Positions 1 through 7,861 of a stretch of DNA of 64,000 nucleotides are shown in pieces; within the stretch, counting starts at the first letter, position 1; every line of letters begins with the position of its first letter. The notes under the pieces were generated by a model. The model searched no databases and was not told the DNA's origin. It was given only the letters and a program-made list of their open reading frames with translations. The position numbers and the translations under genes were made by a program. The DNA is from Escherichia sp. ESNIH1 (lineage in GTDB: Bacteria > Pseudomonadota > Gammaproteobacteria > Enterobacterales > Enterobacteriaceae): NCBI GenBank assembly GCA_002918705.1, contig PQKR01000002.1, positions 558,001-622,000 of the forward strand. The letters run 5' to 3'.

Positions 1-351
1 GGCGTGGCGAAAGGCACCGACCGTAAGGCCGGACTGGAGACGCTCTTCTTCGAACCTGAAGGAGAGGGCTTTAACCTGCCGCCAGACTCACCGGCGCTGC
101 ATGTGATCCAGCATATTCGCGATGAGTCGCACAATCACGCCATTAGCGGACACCGTAAAAAACGCGCGAAGGTGAAAAATACCAGTACCCTGGAGACCAT
201 TGAAGGGGTCGGGCCGAAGCGCCGCCAGATGCTGCTGAAATACATGGGAGGCTTGCAGGGTTTACTCAACGCCAGCGTTGAGGATATCGCAAAAGTACCG
301 GGTATTTCGCAGGGGTTGGCAGAAAAGATCTTCTACTCGTTGAAACATTGA
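1..351 (+). CDS. uvrC: UvrABC excinuclease subunit C, 3' end only
   Basis: The reading frame is open from base 1, so the gene starts before the window and only the last 116 codons are visible. UvrC makes both incisions of nucleotide excision repair. The visible part is the C-terminal end: a helix-hairpin-helix DNA-binding pair, with the motifs [19 protein letters not shown] and [13 protein letters not shown]. The upstream part of this fragment ([19 protein letters not shown]) belongs to the C-terminal nuclease half. pgsA follows 57 bases downstream in the same direction, as in E. coli. Identity is secure; nothing can be said about the missing N-terminal GIY-YIG domain. Confidence 0.97.
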   Translation, partial: GVAKGTDRKAGLETLFFEPEGEGFNLPPDSPALHVIQHIRDESHNHAISGHRKKRAKVKNTSTLETIEGVGPKRRQMLLKYMGGLQGLLNASVEDIAKVPGISQGLAEKIFYSLKH

Positions 352-408
352 GGGCTCTGTAGCAACATAGGGCTAATTTTTACTGACAACAGACAGTTAC
401 CTGCCACT

Positions 409-957
409 ATGCGATTTAATATCCCAACGTTGCTCACGCTTTTTCGTGTCATCCTGATCCCGTTCTTTGTGCTGGCGTTTTACCTGCCGGTGGTCTGGGC
501 TCCCTTCGCATGTGCGCTAATCTTTCTCGTCGCCGCGGTGACGGACTGGTTTGACGGCTATCTGGCCCGTCGCTGGAACCAGAGCACCCGTTTCGGCGCG
601 TTTCTCGATCCGGTGGCGGATAAGGTGATGGTAGCCATCGCTATGGTGCTGGTGGCTGAGCACTACCACACCTGGTGGGTGACACTGCCTGCCGCGACCA
701 TGATTGCGCGGGAGATCATCATCTCCGCTCTGCGCGAATGGATGGCGGAGCTGGGCAAGCGCAGCAGCGTAGCGGTATCGTGGATAGGGAAAGTCAAAAC
801 CACTGCGCAGATGGCCTCGCTGGTGTGGATGCTGTGGCGGCCGAACGCCTGGGTAGAGTGGGCGGGAATTGGCCTGCTGTGGGTGGCTGCGGTGCTGACG
901 CTGTGGTCCATGTTCCAGTATTTAAATGCTGCCCGAGGCGATCTGCTGGAACAGTGA
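409..957 (+). CDS. pgsA: Phosphatidylglycerophosphate synthase
   Basis: CDP-diacylglycerol--glycerol-3-phosphate 3-phosphatidyltransferase, an inner-membrane enzyme that makes phosphatidylglycerophosphate, the precursor of phosphatidylglycerol and cardiolipin. The CDP-alcohol phosphotransferase signature DG-x2-AR-x8-G-x3-D-x3-D is complete ([19 protein letters not shown], then D in PVADK). Several hydrophobic helices flank it. At 182 residues it has the normal family length. It lies directly after uvrC, the conserved enterobacterial arrangement, and is followed by the tRNA operon promoter. Confidence 0.97.
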   Translation: MRFNIPTLLTLFRVILIPFFVLAFYLPVVWAPFACALIFLVAAVTDWFDGYLARRWNQSTRFGAFLDPVADKVMVAIAMVLVAEHYHTWWVTLPAATMIAREIIISALREWMAELGKRSSVAVSWIGKVKTTAQMASLVWMLWRPNAWVEWAGIGLLWVAAVLTLWSMFQYLNAARGDLLEQ

Positions 958-1006
958 TCGTTTCGGCTTAATTTTCAGCAAACGATCCTGGTTTTTAAAA
1001 ATATCG

Positions 1007-1034
1007 TTGACTCAGTGCGTCAGGTAAGTAGAAT
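1007..1034 (+). promoter_or_regulatory. Promoter of the Gly-Cys-Leu tRNA operon
   Basis: TTGACT at 1007-1012 and TAGAAT at 1029-1034 with a 16-base spacer form a good sigma-70 promoter. It stands about 70 bases before the first tRNA and after the pgsA stop. A precise start site cannot be read. Confidence 0.6.
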
Positions 1035-1106
1035 GCATCGCATCAGACGGCGGCGCAGCTTGCCAGATGAGAGTAAAATCAAGTGATTAGCGTTATCACC
1101 TGATAA

Positions 1107-1182
<76 letters not shown>

Positions 1183-1232
1183 AATTATGAGCATTGGCAA
1201 TAGCGAATGCGAGTCGCAAGACAAAGATTTAA

Positions 1233-1306
1233 GGCGCGTTAGCAAAGCGGTTATGTAGCGGATTGCAAATCCGTCTAGTCCGGTTCGACTCCGGAACGCG
1301 CCTCCA
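1233..1306 (+). tRNA. cysT: tRNA-Cys (GCA anticodon)
   Basis: A 74-base cloverleaf with acceptor GGCGCGT/ACGCGCC, anticodon GCA at 1265-1267, T-loop GGTTCGACTCC and encoded CCA. It is the second gene of the tRNA operon, 50 bases after tRNA-Gly. Confidence 0.97.
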
Positions 1307-1318
1307 ATTTCCTCCCGA

Positions 1319-1405
1319 GCCCGGATGGTGAAATCGGTAGACACAAGGGATTTAAAATCCCTCGGCTGTAAGGCTGTGCGGGTTCAAGTCCCGCTCCGGG
1401 TACCA
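1319..1405 (+). tRNA. leuZ: tRNA-Leu (TAA anticodon)
   Basis: An 87-base class II tRNA with a long variable arm. Acceptor GCCCGGA pairs with TCCGGGT, anticodon TAA is at 1353-1355, T-loop is GGTTCAAGTCC, and CCA is encoded. It is the last gene of the operon, only 12 bases after tRNA-Cys, and an intrinsic terminator follows. Confidence 0.97.
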
Positions 1406-1447
1406 TTGGAAATTAGCAGAATAATCAAAGCAATAAGCAGTGTCGTC

Positions 1448-1471
1448 AAACCACCTACGGGTGGTTTTTTT
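1448..1471 (+). terminator. Intrinsic terminator of the tRNA operon
   Basis: Stem AAACCACC (1448-1455), tetraloop TACG, stem GGTGGTTT, then a run of T to 1471. It sits 43 bases after leuZ and before yecA. Confidence 0.9.
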
Positions 1472-1533
1472 GTGCCTGCGATCTGCAATCGTCTATTATA
1501 TATACGCCCGCCCCAAACTGAGGTAGTAATTTT

Positions 1534-2199
1534 ATGAAAACCGGACCGCTGAATGAAAATGAGCTGGAGTGGCTGGATGACGTGCTGGCCAAGTACGGCA
1601 ACGAGGCGTCCATTGTCGACGTTGCGGAGCTGGATGGCCTGCTCACTGCGGTGCTGAGTGCGCCGATGGAGATTGAGCCGAGCGAGTGGCTGGTGGCCAT
1701 CTGGGGCGGGGCGAATCACGTTCCGCGCTGGGCATCCGAGAAAGAGATGGAGCGCTTTATGACGCTCTCTTTCCAGCATATGAATGATATCGCCGAGCGT
1801 CTCGCCGATTACCCGGAGCAGTTTGAGCCGCTGTTTGGCACCCGTACCATTGAAGGCCAGGATCTCAGCATTGTAGAGGAGTGGTGCTTCGGTTATATGC
1901 GCGGCGTGGCACTGAGCGACTGGTCCTCGCTGCCGGAGTCGTTACAGCCCGCGCTGGAGGCCATTGCCCTGCACGGTAAAGAGGAGAACTTTACCCGCGT
2001 GGAGGAGATGACGCCGGAAGCCTTTGAGGCGAGCGTCGAGGCGTTGAAGCCCGCTGCGCTGGCGCTGTTTGACTACTGGGCTGACAATCAGCAGGAGCGT
2101 CCGGTAAAACAGCCGATAGTCAACGGTGATAAGGTGGGACGCAACGATCCCTGTCCGTGCGGCAGCGGCAAAAAATATAAGCAGTGCTGCCTGCACTGA
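1534..2199 (+). CDS. yecA: UPF0149 protein YecA with C-terminal SEC-C zinc motif
   Basis: A 221-residue cytosolic protein of the YecA/YgfB (UPF0149) family. The N-terminal helical domain (residues about 1-180) is followed by a linker and a C-terminal SecA-like zinc-binding tail: [20 protein letters not shown], with the CxCx8CC metal ligands. The E. coli homologue is described as a SecA-paralogue-like protein that binds metal and associates with ribosomes. Start ATG 1534 follows a GAGGTAG ribosome-binding segment. The position after leuZ is conserved. Its exact physiological role is unsettled. Confidence 0.93.
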   Translation: MKTGPLNENELEWLDDVLAKYGNEASIVDVAELDGLLTAVLSAPMEIEPSEWLVAIWGGANHVPRWASEKEMERFMTLSFQHMNDIAERLADYPEQFEPLFGTRTIEGQDLSIVEEWCFGYMRGVALSDWSSLPESLQPALEAIALHGKEENFTRVEEMTPEAFEASVEALKPAALALFDYWADNQQERPVKQPIVNGDKVGRNDPCPCGSGKKYKQCCLH

Positions 2200-2208
2200 T
2201 ACCCTTAT

Positions 2209-2292
2209 TGTAGGCCCGGTAAGCATAGCGCCACCGGGCGTAACCAGGCTGACACCGTAACGCCGGGCGGCACTGCGTTTGCCCGGCCTACG
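2209..2292. repeat. REP/BIME-like palindromic element
   Basis: Two inverted copies of a GC-rich palindromic unit begin with TGTAGGCCCGGTAAGC and end with TTTGCCCGGCCTACG. The convergent genes yecA and tyrP flank it. Similar units occur at 43211, 46719, 55920 and 60985, always intergenic. Confidence 0.8.
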
Positions 2293-2306
2293 TTGAGCTC
2301 ACTTCT

Positions 2307-3518
2307 CTAACCCACCTCTGGCAGCAGTCCCGCTGCAATACCACACTGAATCGCAATCACCGCCACGCCGCAGAAGAGCACCAGCAGCAGCGCCGGTTTG
2401 CCGCCCCGAACGCGGTATCCCGCCTGCGGAGTATGCTTGCGGCTCTGCCACGCCAGCAGAGACGGAATTAACAGCGCCAGCACGGCCAGCGCTACGCCTG
2501 CATACCCCAGCGCCATGACAAAACCGCGGGGATAGAAGAGGGCAAAGGCCAGCGGCGGCAGGAAGGTAATCGCCCCGGTCTGCAGCCTGCCTGCCGCATT
2601 GTTACGTCGATTGAAGAGATCGGCCAGGTAGTCAAACAGCCCCAGAGTCACCCCCAGAAACGACGTCGCCAGCGCCAGATCGGCAAACAGGTGCACCGCC
2701 AGCTCCACGTGTGGTGAGGCCACGACGTCGCGCAGGGCCTGCAGCAGGCCGTTCAGCCCGGCGCTGTTTGCCATCAGACCAAAGAAAGTCGTGGAGTCGA
2801 TGCTGCCCAGCGTCGCCAGCTGCCAGAAGATATAGGCCACCAGCGGAATAGCGCTGCCGGTGATAAACACCCAGCGCAGCTTCTGCACGTTGCCGTTCAT
2901 GTAGCTAACGATGCTCGGCACGCTGCCGTGAAAACCAAAAGAGGTAAAGATCACCGGGATAGCAGAGAGCGCCAGCCCCTTCTCCAGCGGCAGCGTCAGG
3001 AGATTTACCTTATGCACGTGGGGCATCAGCAGCGCCAGCATCACAATCAGGAAGATCAGCTTGGCGCTAAACAGAAAACGGTTGAAGAGATCTACCAGCG
3101 AAGTGCCAATGCAGACTACGCCGCCAGCAACAAGAGTAAACAGCAGTACGCCGGAAGCAGGTGAAACGGAGAGGTTCAACCACTCGCTCAGGCTGGAGGC
3201 CAGCAGCTCGCCTGCGCCGCTCATGTAGGCCGCCGTCAGGGCATACATTAAAAACAGCATGCTAAAACCCGTCGCCCACTGACCGTAGCGCCCGAGATAG
3301 CGGCGGGCCAGCGTGCCGAGGCCGGTATCGGCCGGAACGTGCTGATATACCTCCAGCAGCAGCAGGGCGGTGTAACACATCAGCCCCCACAGGCAAAATA
3401 GTAACGCCAGCGTTACGCCAAAACCGACGCCAGCGGCGGCCAGCGGCATCGCCAGCATACCGGCACCAATCGTGGTCCCGGCAACGATAAACATACTGCC
3501 AAAAGTCCTGTTCTTCAC
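2307..3518 (-). CDS. tyrP: Tyrosine-specific transport protein TyrP
   Basis: A proton-coupled aromatic amino acid permease of the HAAAP family in the inner membrane, importing tyrosine. Hydrophobic segments suggest eleven membrane helices; the N-terminal signature [18 protein letters not shown] is intact. The longer frame up to 3590 is not used: GTG at 3518 gives the family's exact 403 residues ([10 protein letters not shown]...) and lies behind an AGAG ribosome-binding segment. A sigma-70 promoter and paired TyrR boxes lie just upstream. E. coli has yecH between tyrP and ftnA; no yecH-like frame is visible here. Confidence 0.95.
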   Translation of the reverse strand: MKNRTFGSMFIVAGTTIGAGMLAMPLAAAGVGFGVTLALLFCLWGLMCYTALLLLEVYQHVPADTGLGTLARRYLGRYGQWATGFSMLFLMYALTAAYMSGAGELLASSLSEWLNLSVSPASGVLLFTLVAGGVVCIGTSLVDLFNRFLFSAKLIFLIVMLALLMPHVHKVNLLTLPLEKGLALSAIPVIFTSFGFHGSVPSIVSYMNGNVQKLRWVFITGSAIPLVAYIFWQLATLGSIDSTTFFGLMANSAGLNGLLQALRDVVASPHVELAVHLFADLALATSFLGVTLGLFDYLADLFNRRNNAAGRLQTGAITFLPPLAFALFYPRGFVMALGYAGVALAVLALLIPSLLAWQSRKHTPQAGYRVRGGKPALLLVLFCGVAVIAIQCGIAAGLLPEVG

Positions 3519-3561
3519 GCTTCTCTTTACACCTGAACTGCGCACCAAAATTGTGCGGCGC

Positions 3562-3590
3562 AGAGTAAGGCAAAACGGCGTTGACGTCAA
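3562..3590 (-). promoter_or_regulatory. tyrP promoter
   Basis: On the minus strand TTGACG (3590-3585), a 17-base spacer and TACTCT (3567-3562) form a sigma-70 promoter 44 bases before the GTG start. The -35 hexamer is inside the proximal TyrR-like box, so a bound regulator could compete with polymerase. Confidence 0.65.
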
Positions 3591-3625
3591 ACCACCGTTA
3601 CAAGCAGTGTAAAGATAACAATACG
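3585..3625 (-). promoter_or_regulatory. Paired TyrR-like operator boxes
   Basis: Two 18-base boxes resembling TGTAAA-N6-TTTACA lie at 3608-3625 (minus strand CGTATT-N6-TTTACA) and 3585-3602 (TGTAAC-N6-TTGACG). Their centres are 23 bases apart, which as I recall is the spacing of the strong and weak boxes at E. coli tyrP. Both are imperfect, so the assignment leans on geometry and gene context. Confidence 0.55.
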
Positions 3626-3716
3626 ATTTTTGATGATGTATTACGCAGGGGCAGGAGAATAAGATAGTTATAGCAAGCCGGAAGTTATTATGGCGGCGCA
3701 GGGCACCGCCAGATAA

Positions 3717-4214
3717 TTAATTTTGTGCGTCGAGCGTAGAGAGCTCTTTATCAATAAAGTAGAGACCTTCGCCGCTTTTACCGGCCAGGGAGAGTTTATC
3801 GATTACCGATTTAAATAATTTCTCTTCTTCGTGCTGCTCGGCCACAAACCACTGCAGGAAATTAAAGGTCGGATAATCTTGAGTGGTCATCGCGAAATGG
3901 GCAAGGGCATTAATCTGACGACTGATCAGCTGCTCATGTTCGTAGGTAGCAAGAAACAGCTCGTCCAGCGAGGCATACTCAGCGAAGGGCGTCGGGATCG
4001 CGTTAATGCGCGGCAGGCTGCCGGTATCGGTCAGGTAATCAAACAGGCGCTGCATATGGGTCATCTCCTCCTGCGCGTGGCGACGCAGAAACGCAGCGGC
4101 TCCTTCAAAACTGTTATAGCTACACCAGGCGCTCATCTGCTGATAAAGCAGAGAGGAGTAGAGTTCAAGATTCATCTGCTCATTGAGCTGTTCAATCATT
4201 TCAGTTTTAAGCAT
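3717..4214 (-). CDS. ftnA: Non-haem ferritin FtnA
   Basis: The principal iron-storage ferritin, assembling a 24-subunit shell that oxidises and stores iron. At 165 residues it has normal length. The ferroxidase-centre ligands can be placed exactly: E17, E50, H53, E94 and Q127, plus E129/E130 for the third site. It is monocistronic between tyrP and yecR. A Fur-like site at 4356-4374 upstream fits the Fur-dependent activation known for E. coli ftnA. Confidence 0.96.
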   Translation of the reverse strand: MLKTEMIEQLNEQMNLELYSSLLYQQMSAWCSYNSFEGAAAFLRRHAQEEMTHMQRLFDYLTDTGSLPRINAIPTPFAEYASLDELFLATYEHEQLISRQINALAHFAMTTQDYPTFNFLQWFVAEQHEEEKLFKSVIDKLSLAGKSGEGLYFIDKELSTLDAQN

Positions 4215-4355
4215 GGCGTTATTCCATAACAGGCAGGGAAGGGTTACGTGTCGCCACTATAATTTGTTATTTAATTATTTGCAAAAAGTAAAATAAAAAA
4301 GTTATTTATTAAAAATACGAATGGGAATAACACGCATTGGCGCTTATTAATATAT

Positions 4356-4374
4356 ATAAATGAGAATCGTTGCT
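4356..4374. promoter_or_regulatory. Candidate Fur-binding site upstream of ftnA
   Basis: ATAAATGAGAATCGTTGCT shares the core AATGAnAATCnTT with the Fur consensus GATAATGATAATCATTATC, about 12 of 19 positions. It lies in an AT-rich tract 142 bases upstream of ftnA, where E. coli Fur displaces H-NS. Similarity is moderate. Confidence 0.4.
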
Positions 4375-4412
4375 TTTATTATTTGCCAGCGGTATAGCGC
4401 TGGCAATATTTA

Positions 4413-4751
4413 TTAATAGTAGACGCCAGCCGGGGAGTAGTTCACCGCATGGCCCTGACACTGGTACTGGAGAGTGACAGTTTCGTTCAGGCACAGCGAT
4501 CCGCTGATGACGCTACAGGTTTTAATCGGCTGGCCAAACGCTATCGCGGTGGCATAGCCCATCTGTTGGCACTGGCGATTAGCCGTTCCCTGGGTGGTGT
4601 AGTCGTCATAGCGTGCCTTCTGCAACATCGTCTCGTTGAAGTGCAGACGCACCAGGCCCGTTGCCGGGTTAACGTCGGTGACTTCAGGTTCCTTCGTGAT
4701 AGTGCATCCCGCAAGCAGCATCAGCGAGGCGGCAAGGAGTGGTCTCTTCAT
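4413..4751 (-). CDS. yecR: YecR family lipoprotein
   Basis: A small predicted lipoprotein of 112 residues. Start ATG 4751 places a classic lipoprotein signal at the N terminus: MKRPLLAASLMLLAGC, with lipobox L-A-G-C and Cys16 as the lipidated residue. The upstream extension to 4808 would bury that signal and is rejected. The mature part is soluble and cysteine-bearing, with no known enzymatic motif. In E. coli yecR is an FlhDC-dependent gene of unknown function linked to motility; an FlhDC-box-like half site lies about 60 bases upstream. Confidence 0.88.
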   Translation of the reverse strand: MKRPLLAASLMLLAGCTITKEPEVTDVNPATGLVRLHFNETMLQKARYDDYTTQGTANRQCQQMGYATAIAFGQPIKTCSVISGSLCLNETVTLQYQCQGHAVNYSPAGVYY

Positions 4752-4806
4752 GCAAACGCTCTGATTCAGTTTCGATGTTCTCATCCTACAGCCTGCTTTG
4801 CCAGGC

Positions 4807-4822
4807 AATGCCCGGAATAGCC
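4807..4822. promoter_or_regulatory. Possible FlhDC half-box upstream of yecR
   Basis: AATGCCCGGAATAGCC matches 12 of 16 positions of the FlhDC half-site AATGGCAGAAATAGCG. The second inverted half is not obvious, so this is weak on its own; it is listed because yecR belongs to the FlhDC regulon in E. coli. Confidence 0.25.
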
Positions 4823-4890
4823 AAAGATTCCTGCTTCTCTAATCGCAACGGCAGGCAGGCTTAAACAAAACTGTGACCGCCTCTCAACTT

Positions 4891-4909
4891 ATTAAAACGT
4901 TTTTTCATT
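4891..4909. promoter_or_regulatory. Candidate KdgR operator
   Basis: ATTAAAACGTTTTTTCATT matches 15 of 19 positions of the KdgR palindrome AATGAAACATTGTTTCATT as I recall it. It lies 92 bases upstream of the sugar-phosphate isomerase gene. KdgR represses pectin and hexuronate catabolism genes in enterobacteria. Confidence 0.45.
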
Positions 4910-5000
4910 AAATTTGAAAGTCTGTTTGACAGGTAGTAAGGTTTAAGCTGATTAGCCCTTTATGATGGGATCCCCCGCAACGCATTCAGGAGAAGAGATA

Positions 5001-5639
5001 ATGAAAATTGCACTGATGATGGAAAATAGCCAGGCTGCCAAAAATGCCATCATCCTCAAAGAGCTGAAAACCGTCGCTGATGATAAAGGCTTCCCGGTTT
5101 TCAACGTTGGGATGAGCGATGAGAACGATCATCACCTGACCTATATTCATCTGGGCATTATGGCCAGCATTCTGCTGAACTCAAAGGCGGTAGATTTTGT
5201 GATCGCCGGCTGCGGCACCGGGCAGGGTGCGCTGATGTCGCTGAATATTCACCCAGGAGTGAACTGCGGCTACTGTATCGATCCGGCCGATGCCTTCCTG
5301 TTTGCTCAAATCAACAACGGCAATGCGCTGGCGCTGCCTTTCGCCAAAGGCTTCGGCTGGGGTGCAGAGCTGAACGTACGTTTTATCTTTGAAAAAGCCT
5401 TTACCGGCCGTAAAGGTGAAGGCTATCCGCCAGAGCGTAAAGAGCCACAGGTGCGTAACGCCGGGATCCTCAACCAGGTGAAAGCGGCAGTGGTAAAAGA
5501 TAACTATCTCGACACCCTGCGTGCTATCGACCCTGAGCTGGTGAAAACCGCCGTCTCCGGCCAGCGTTTCCAGCAGTGCTTCTTTGAACACTGCCAGGAT
5601 AAAGAGATCGAAGCGTTCGTTCGCGAAGTGCTTGCCTGA
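5001..5639 (+). CDS. RpiB/LacA/LacB-family sugar-phosphate isomerase
   Basis: A 212-residue cytosolic protein whose first 150 residues have the RpiB/LacAB fold: N-terminal MKIALMMENSQAAKNA, then DFVIAGCGTGQGALMSLN with the cysteine that acts as base in RpiB enzymes, and a conserved NGNALALPF segment. Residues about 150-212 form an extension beyond the roughly 150-residue RpiB enzymes. Start ATG 5001 is chosen over 4962 because it has an AGGAGAAG ribosome-binding segment and begins the fold. Such isomerases interconvert aldose and ketose phosphates. The KdgR-like site upstream suggests a role in pectin- or uronate-derived sugar breakdown; the substrate is not determined. It is absent from this position in E. 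coli. Confidence 0.8.
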   Translation: MKIALMMENSQAAKNAIILKELKTVADDKGFPVFNVGMSDENDHHLTYIHLGIMASILLNSKAVDFVIAGCGTGQGALMSLNIHPGVNCGYCIDPADAFLFAQINNGNALALPFAKGFGWGAELNVRFIFEKAFTGRKGEGYPPERKEPQVRNAGILNQVKAAVVKDNYLDTLRAIDPELVKTAVSGQRFQQCFFEHCQDKEIEAFVREVLA

Positions 5640-5649
5640 TCCCTCCTGT

Positions 5650-5675
5650 GCCGGGCAGCGCGACGCTGACCCGGC
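5650..5675. terminator. Hairpin between convergent genes
   Basis: GCCGGGCAGCG and CGCTGACCCGGC pair with one bulged base around a 3-base loop. It lies between the isomerase (plus) and efflux pump (minus) stops and may terminate both; there is no clear T-run, so it could also be a degenerate REP unit. Confidence 0.4.
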
Positions 5676-5681
5676 CAGAAG

Positions 5682-7103
5682 TTAACGTCTCTTTGTCGAC
5701 ACCGCGCTGCCCGCATCTTTCGCCAGCCTGAACGTATCGGCCATTCCTACCAGACAGATCAGCGCGATAAACACAAATGCCAGCCGGAAGCTGATGCCTG
5801 GCACGCCGCTAAGCGCCAGCCAGTCGCTGACCTTCTCTCCCAGTCGTATACCGATAGCCCCGAGCGTAATGCCCAGCCCAACCGCCAGCTGGGTAGCCGT
5901 GCTGAACAGGGTATTGGCATAGCTCATCTGTGCTGAGGGGACATCGGCGAAGGCGAGAGTGCTGACGCCGGTAAACTGCACCGAGCGAAAGACGCCGCCC
6001 AGATAGAGCACGACAAAAATCACCCATACCGACGTCGTCGGCGTGATAAAGGCGCAGGCCAGCAGGGCCAGCACGTTCAACGCACCGTTAATCAGCAGCA
6101 GCTTTTTAAAACCGAGCCAGCGGATCAGCGGCGTGGTGGCGGGCTTAATCGTCAGGTTACCCACGAAGACCGCCAACACCAACAGCCCGGCATGAAACGG
6201 ATCCATACCAAAGCCGACCTGGAACATCAGCGGCAGCAGAAACGGCACCGCGCTGATCGAGGCGCGAAACAGCGATCCGCCATACATGGTAACGCGAAAG
6301 GTGGGCACCTGCATGGCATCGAGGCGGATCATCGGCCAACGGGCACGCTGAAAATGGCGTAGCGCGTAGACCAGGGTCGCCGTGCCCAGCGCCAGCAGGC
6401 CGAGCGTCCACGCTCCCTGCTGCTGTTCACCTCCCAGCATCTCCATCGCGCACACCAGGCTGACCATCGCCACCGAGGTGGAAAGAAAGCCAGCCAGGTC
6501 GAACGGGCGGCGTTCGTCATCGCGAATATCGGGAATGATGCGCAGCGCCAGAGCAATCGCCAGCAGGCCAATCGGCACGTTGATAAAGAAGATCCAGCGC
6601 CAGTCGGCGTAGCGGGTGATGAAGCCGCCCAGAGGCGGGCCGATAATGGGCGCCACCAGCGCGGGCCAGGTCAGGGTGGCGATGGCGGTGATCAGCAGGT
6701 GTTTGGGCGTCGTACGCAATACGGCCAGCCTGCCGACGGGTACCATTAGCGCGCCGCCCATGCCCTGCAAAATGCGCATCGCTACAAACATCTCTACGCT
6801 GGTGGAGAGGCCGCAGAATACCGAGGCGAGGGTAAAGATCGCCAGCGCGGTGGTGAAGACCTTACGCGCACCGAAGCGATCGGCAATCCAGCCGCTGGCG
6901 GGGATCAGTACCGCAAGGGTAATGAGATAGGCGCTGATACCGATGTTCAGCGCCACCGCGTCGACGCCAAAACTCTTTGCCATATCCGGCAGGGCAGTCG
7001 CTATCACCGTCCCGTCGAGAAACTCCATAAAAAAGGCCCCGGCCACCAGCAGCGCGGCAGGCGAGACGCCCCGCGCTTTCTCCGGGAGGGTATTTTCACT
7101 CAT
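5682..7103 (-). CDS. MFS drug-resistance transporter, DHA2 (EmrB/MdtD-like)
   Basis: A 473-residue inner-membrane protein with about 14 hydrophobic helices. The DHA2 motif LDGTVIATALP follows the first helix start, motif A is GWIADRFGARKVF, and RILQGMGGALMVPVGRLAV resembles motif B/C of the MdtD branch. This supports proton-driven export of small molecules; the substrate cannot be deduced. It stands alone, convergent with the isomerase, upstream of azuC. No equivalent lies here in E. coli, so with the isomerase it forms a small accessory block between yecR and azuC. Confidence 0.85.
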   Translation of the reverse strand: MSENTLPEKARGVSPAALLVAGAFFMEFLDGTVIATALPDMAKSFGVDAVALNIGISAYLITLAVLIPASGWIADRFGARKVFTTALAIFTLASVFCGLSTSVEMFVAMRILQGMGGALMVPVGRLAVLRTTPKHLLITAIATLTWPALVAPIIGPPLGGFITRYADWRWIFFINVPIGLLAIALALRIIPDIRDDERRPFDLAGFLSTSVAMVSLVCAMEMLGGEQQQGAWTLGLLALGTATLVYALRHFQRARWPMIRLDAMQVPTFRVTMYGGSLFRASISAVPFLLPLMFQVGFGMDPFHAGLLVLAVFVGNLTIKPATTPLIRWLGFKKLLLINGALNVLALLACAFITPTTSVWVIFVVLYLGGVFRSVQFTGVSTLAFADVPSAQMSYANTLFSTATQLAVGLGITLGAIGIRLGEKVSDWLALSGVPGISFRLAFVFIALICLVGMADTFRLAKDAGSAVSTKRR

Positions 7104-7216
7104 TTTTGGTCTGCCATTTCAAAAAAAATTATAATAATTAAAAAAAATGAAACTGCGTAACTTGCGGATTATTCAACGATTTATTAACAAATCTAAAAAA
7201 GGTGTCGATGGATTGA

Positions 7217-7232
7217 TGTGATATTCATCACA
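7217..7232. promoter_or_regulatory. CRP site upstream of azuC
   Basis: TGTGATATTCATCACA is an exact match to TGTGA-N6-TCACA. A -10-like TATTAT begins at 7261, placing the site about 48 bases before the probable start. Glucose/CRP control is known for E. coli azuC. An FNR role cannot be excluded, but the TGTGA arms favour CRP. Confidence 0.8.
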
Positions 7233-7315
7233 AACTGGTTGATTTTTGTGATGCAAGTCATATTATACGCCCATAGACAAGTAACACCTGCACAACAAAA
7301 CAGCCGGAGCAAAAC

Positions 7316-7399
7316 ATGAAATTGCGCAAGATCCTGAAAAGCATTTTTGAAACCTACTGCAAGACTTTTAAAGACGTACCGCCGGGCGCTATGTTTTAA
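7316..7399 (+). CDS. azuC: Small protein AzuC
   Basis: A 27-codon frame beginning MKLRKILKSIFETYCK and ending DVPPGAMF, nearly identical to the 28-residue AzuC of E. coli. It is amphipathic and rich in lysine at the N terminus, consistent with the peripheral membrane association reported there; the E. coli protein binds and stimulates glycerol-3-phosphate dehydrogenase GlpD. The ribosome-binding segment CCGGAG lies 8 bases upstream. Too short for routine gene calling, but length, residues and position before yecJ all agree. Confidence 0.92.
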   Translation: MKLRKILKSIFETYCKTFKDVPPGAMF

Positions 7400-7414
7400 T
7401 AAAGTTGCTGTGAT

Positions 7415-7441
7415 AAAAAACCTGCTACGGCAGGTTTTTTT
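7415..7441 (+). terminator. Terminator of azuC/AzuCR
   Basis: AAAAAACCTG (7415-7424 region), short loop, CAGGTTTTTTT. The symmetric A- and T-runs allow function in both directions. Confidence 0.9.
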
Positions 7442-7464
7442 GTTTCTGGAAATCAGGAGTAACT

Positions 7465-7716
7465 ATGTCTCAAAATCTTAGCGCCGATCAGGAGCTGGTA
7501 TCCGACGTTGTGGCGTGCCAGCTGGTGATCAAACAGATCCTTGACGTCATTGACGTTATCGCCCCGGTTGAGGTGCGTGAGAAGATGGCTAACCAGCTTA
7601 AAACCATCGATTTCACGACCCATCCGGCAGCGGCGGATCCGGTTACCCGGCGCGCTATTCAGAAAGCCATTGCCTTAATTGAGCTGAAGTTTACGCCGCA
7701 GGAAGAAACACACTAA
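7465..7716 (+). CDS. yecJ: DUF2766 family protein YecJ
   Basis: An 83-residue uncharacterised protein, beginning [20 protein letters not shown], very close to E. coli YecJ. It is predicted helical and soluble with no signal peptide or catalytic motif. The start has an AGGAG ribosome-binding segment. It lies directly after the azuC terminator; a hairpin terminator follows at 7741. Function is unknown in any organism I know of. Confidence 0.92.
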   Translation: MSQNLSADQELVSDVVACQLVIKQILDVIDVIAPVEVREKMANQLKTIDFTTHPAAADPVTRRAIQKAIALIELKFTPQEETH

Positions 7717-7740
7717 AGCGTGAATACAGGCAAATAAAGT

Positions 7741-7778
7741 AAACCTTTGTTTTGTTATTTTCAAACGGAGGTTTTCTT
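7741..7778 (+). terminator. Terminator after yecJ
   Basis: AAACCTTTGTTT (7741-7752) pairs with AAACGGAGGTTT (7763-7774) with two G-T pairs; a T-rich tail follows. Confidence 0.7.
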
Positions 7779-7819
7779 TATTGTTGGAGGCGTTGGGGTA
7801 GGATCCGGACGGTAGGGGC

Positions 7820-7842
7820 CTGGCGGGAGAGGATCCCGCCAG
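7820..7842. terminator. Perfect 9-bp hairpin between yecJ and ftnB
   Basis: CTGGCGGGA and TCCCGCCAG flank a 5-base loop, 20 bases beyond the ftnB stop. It lacks a T-run on either strand; it may protect the ftnB mRNA end rather than terminate. Confidence 0.4.
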
Positions 7843-7861
7843 AAAGAGCAGTGATAAACGA

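Larger units (their letters stand above)
7273..7441 (+). ncRNA. azuCR: AzuCR dual-function RNA
   Basis: A transcript from the TATTAT promoter (start estimated at about 7273) to the terminator would be about 169 nt, close to the 164-nt AzuCR (formerly IsrB) RNA of E. coli, which encodes AzuC and also acts as a base-pairing sRNA. The start is inferred from the -10 position; the end is set by the terminator. Confidence 0.7.

Noticed and set aside
3519-3590. N-terminal extension of TyrP
   Set aside because: It would translate the promoter and TyrR-box region; GTG 3518 gives exactly 403 residues.
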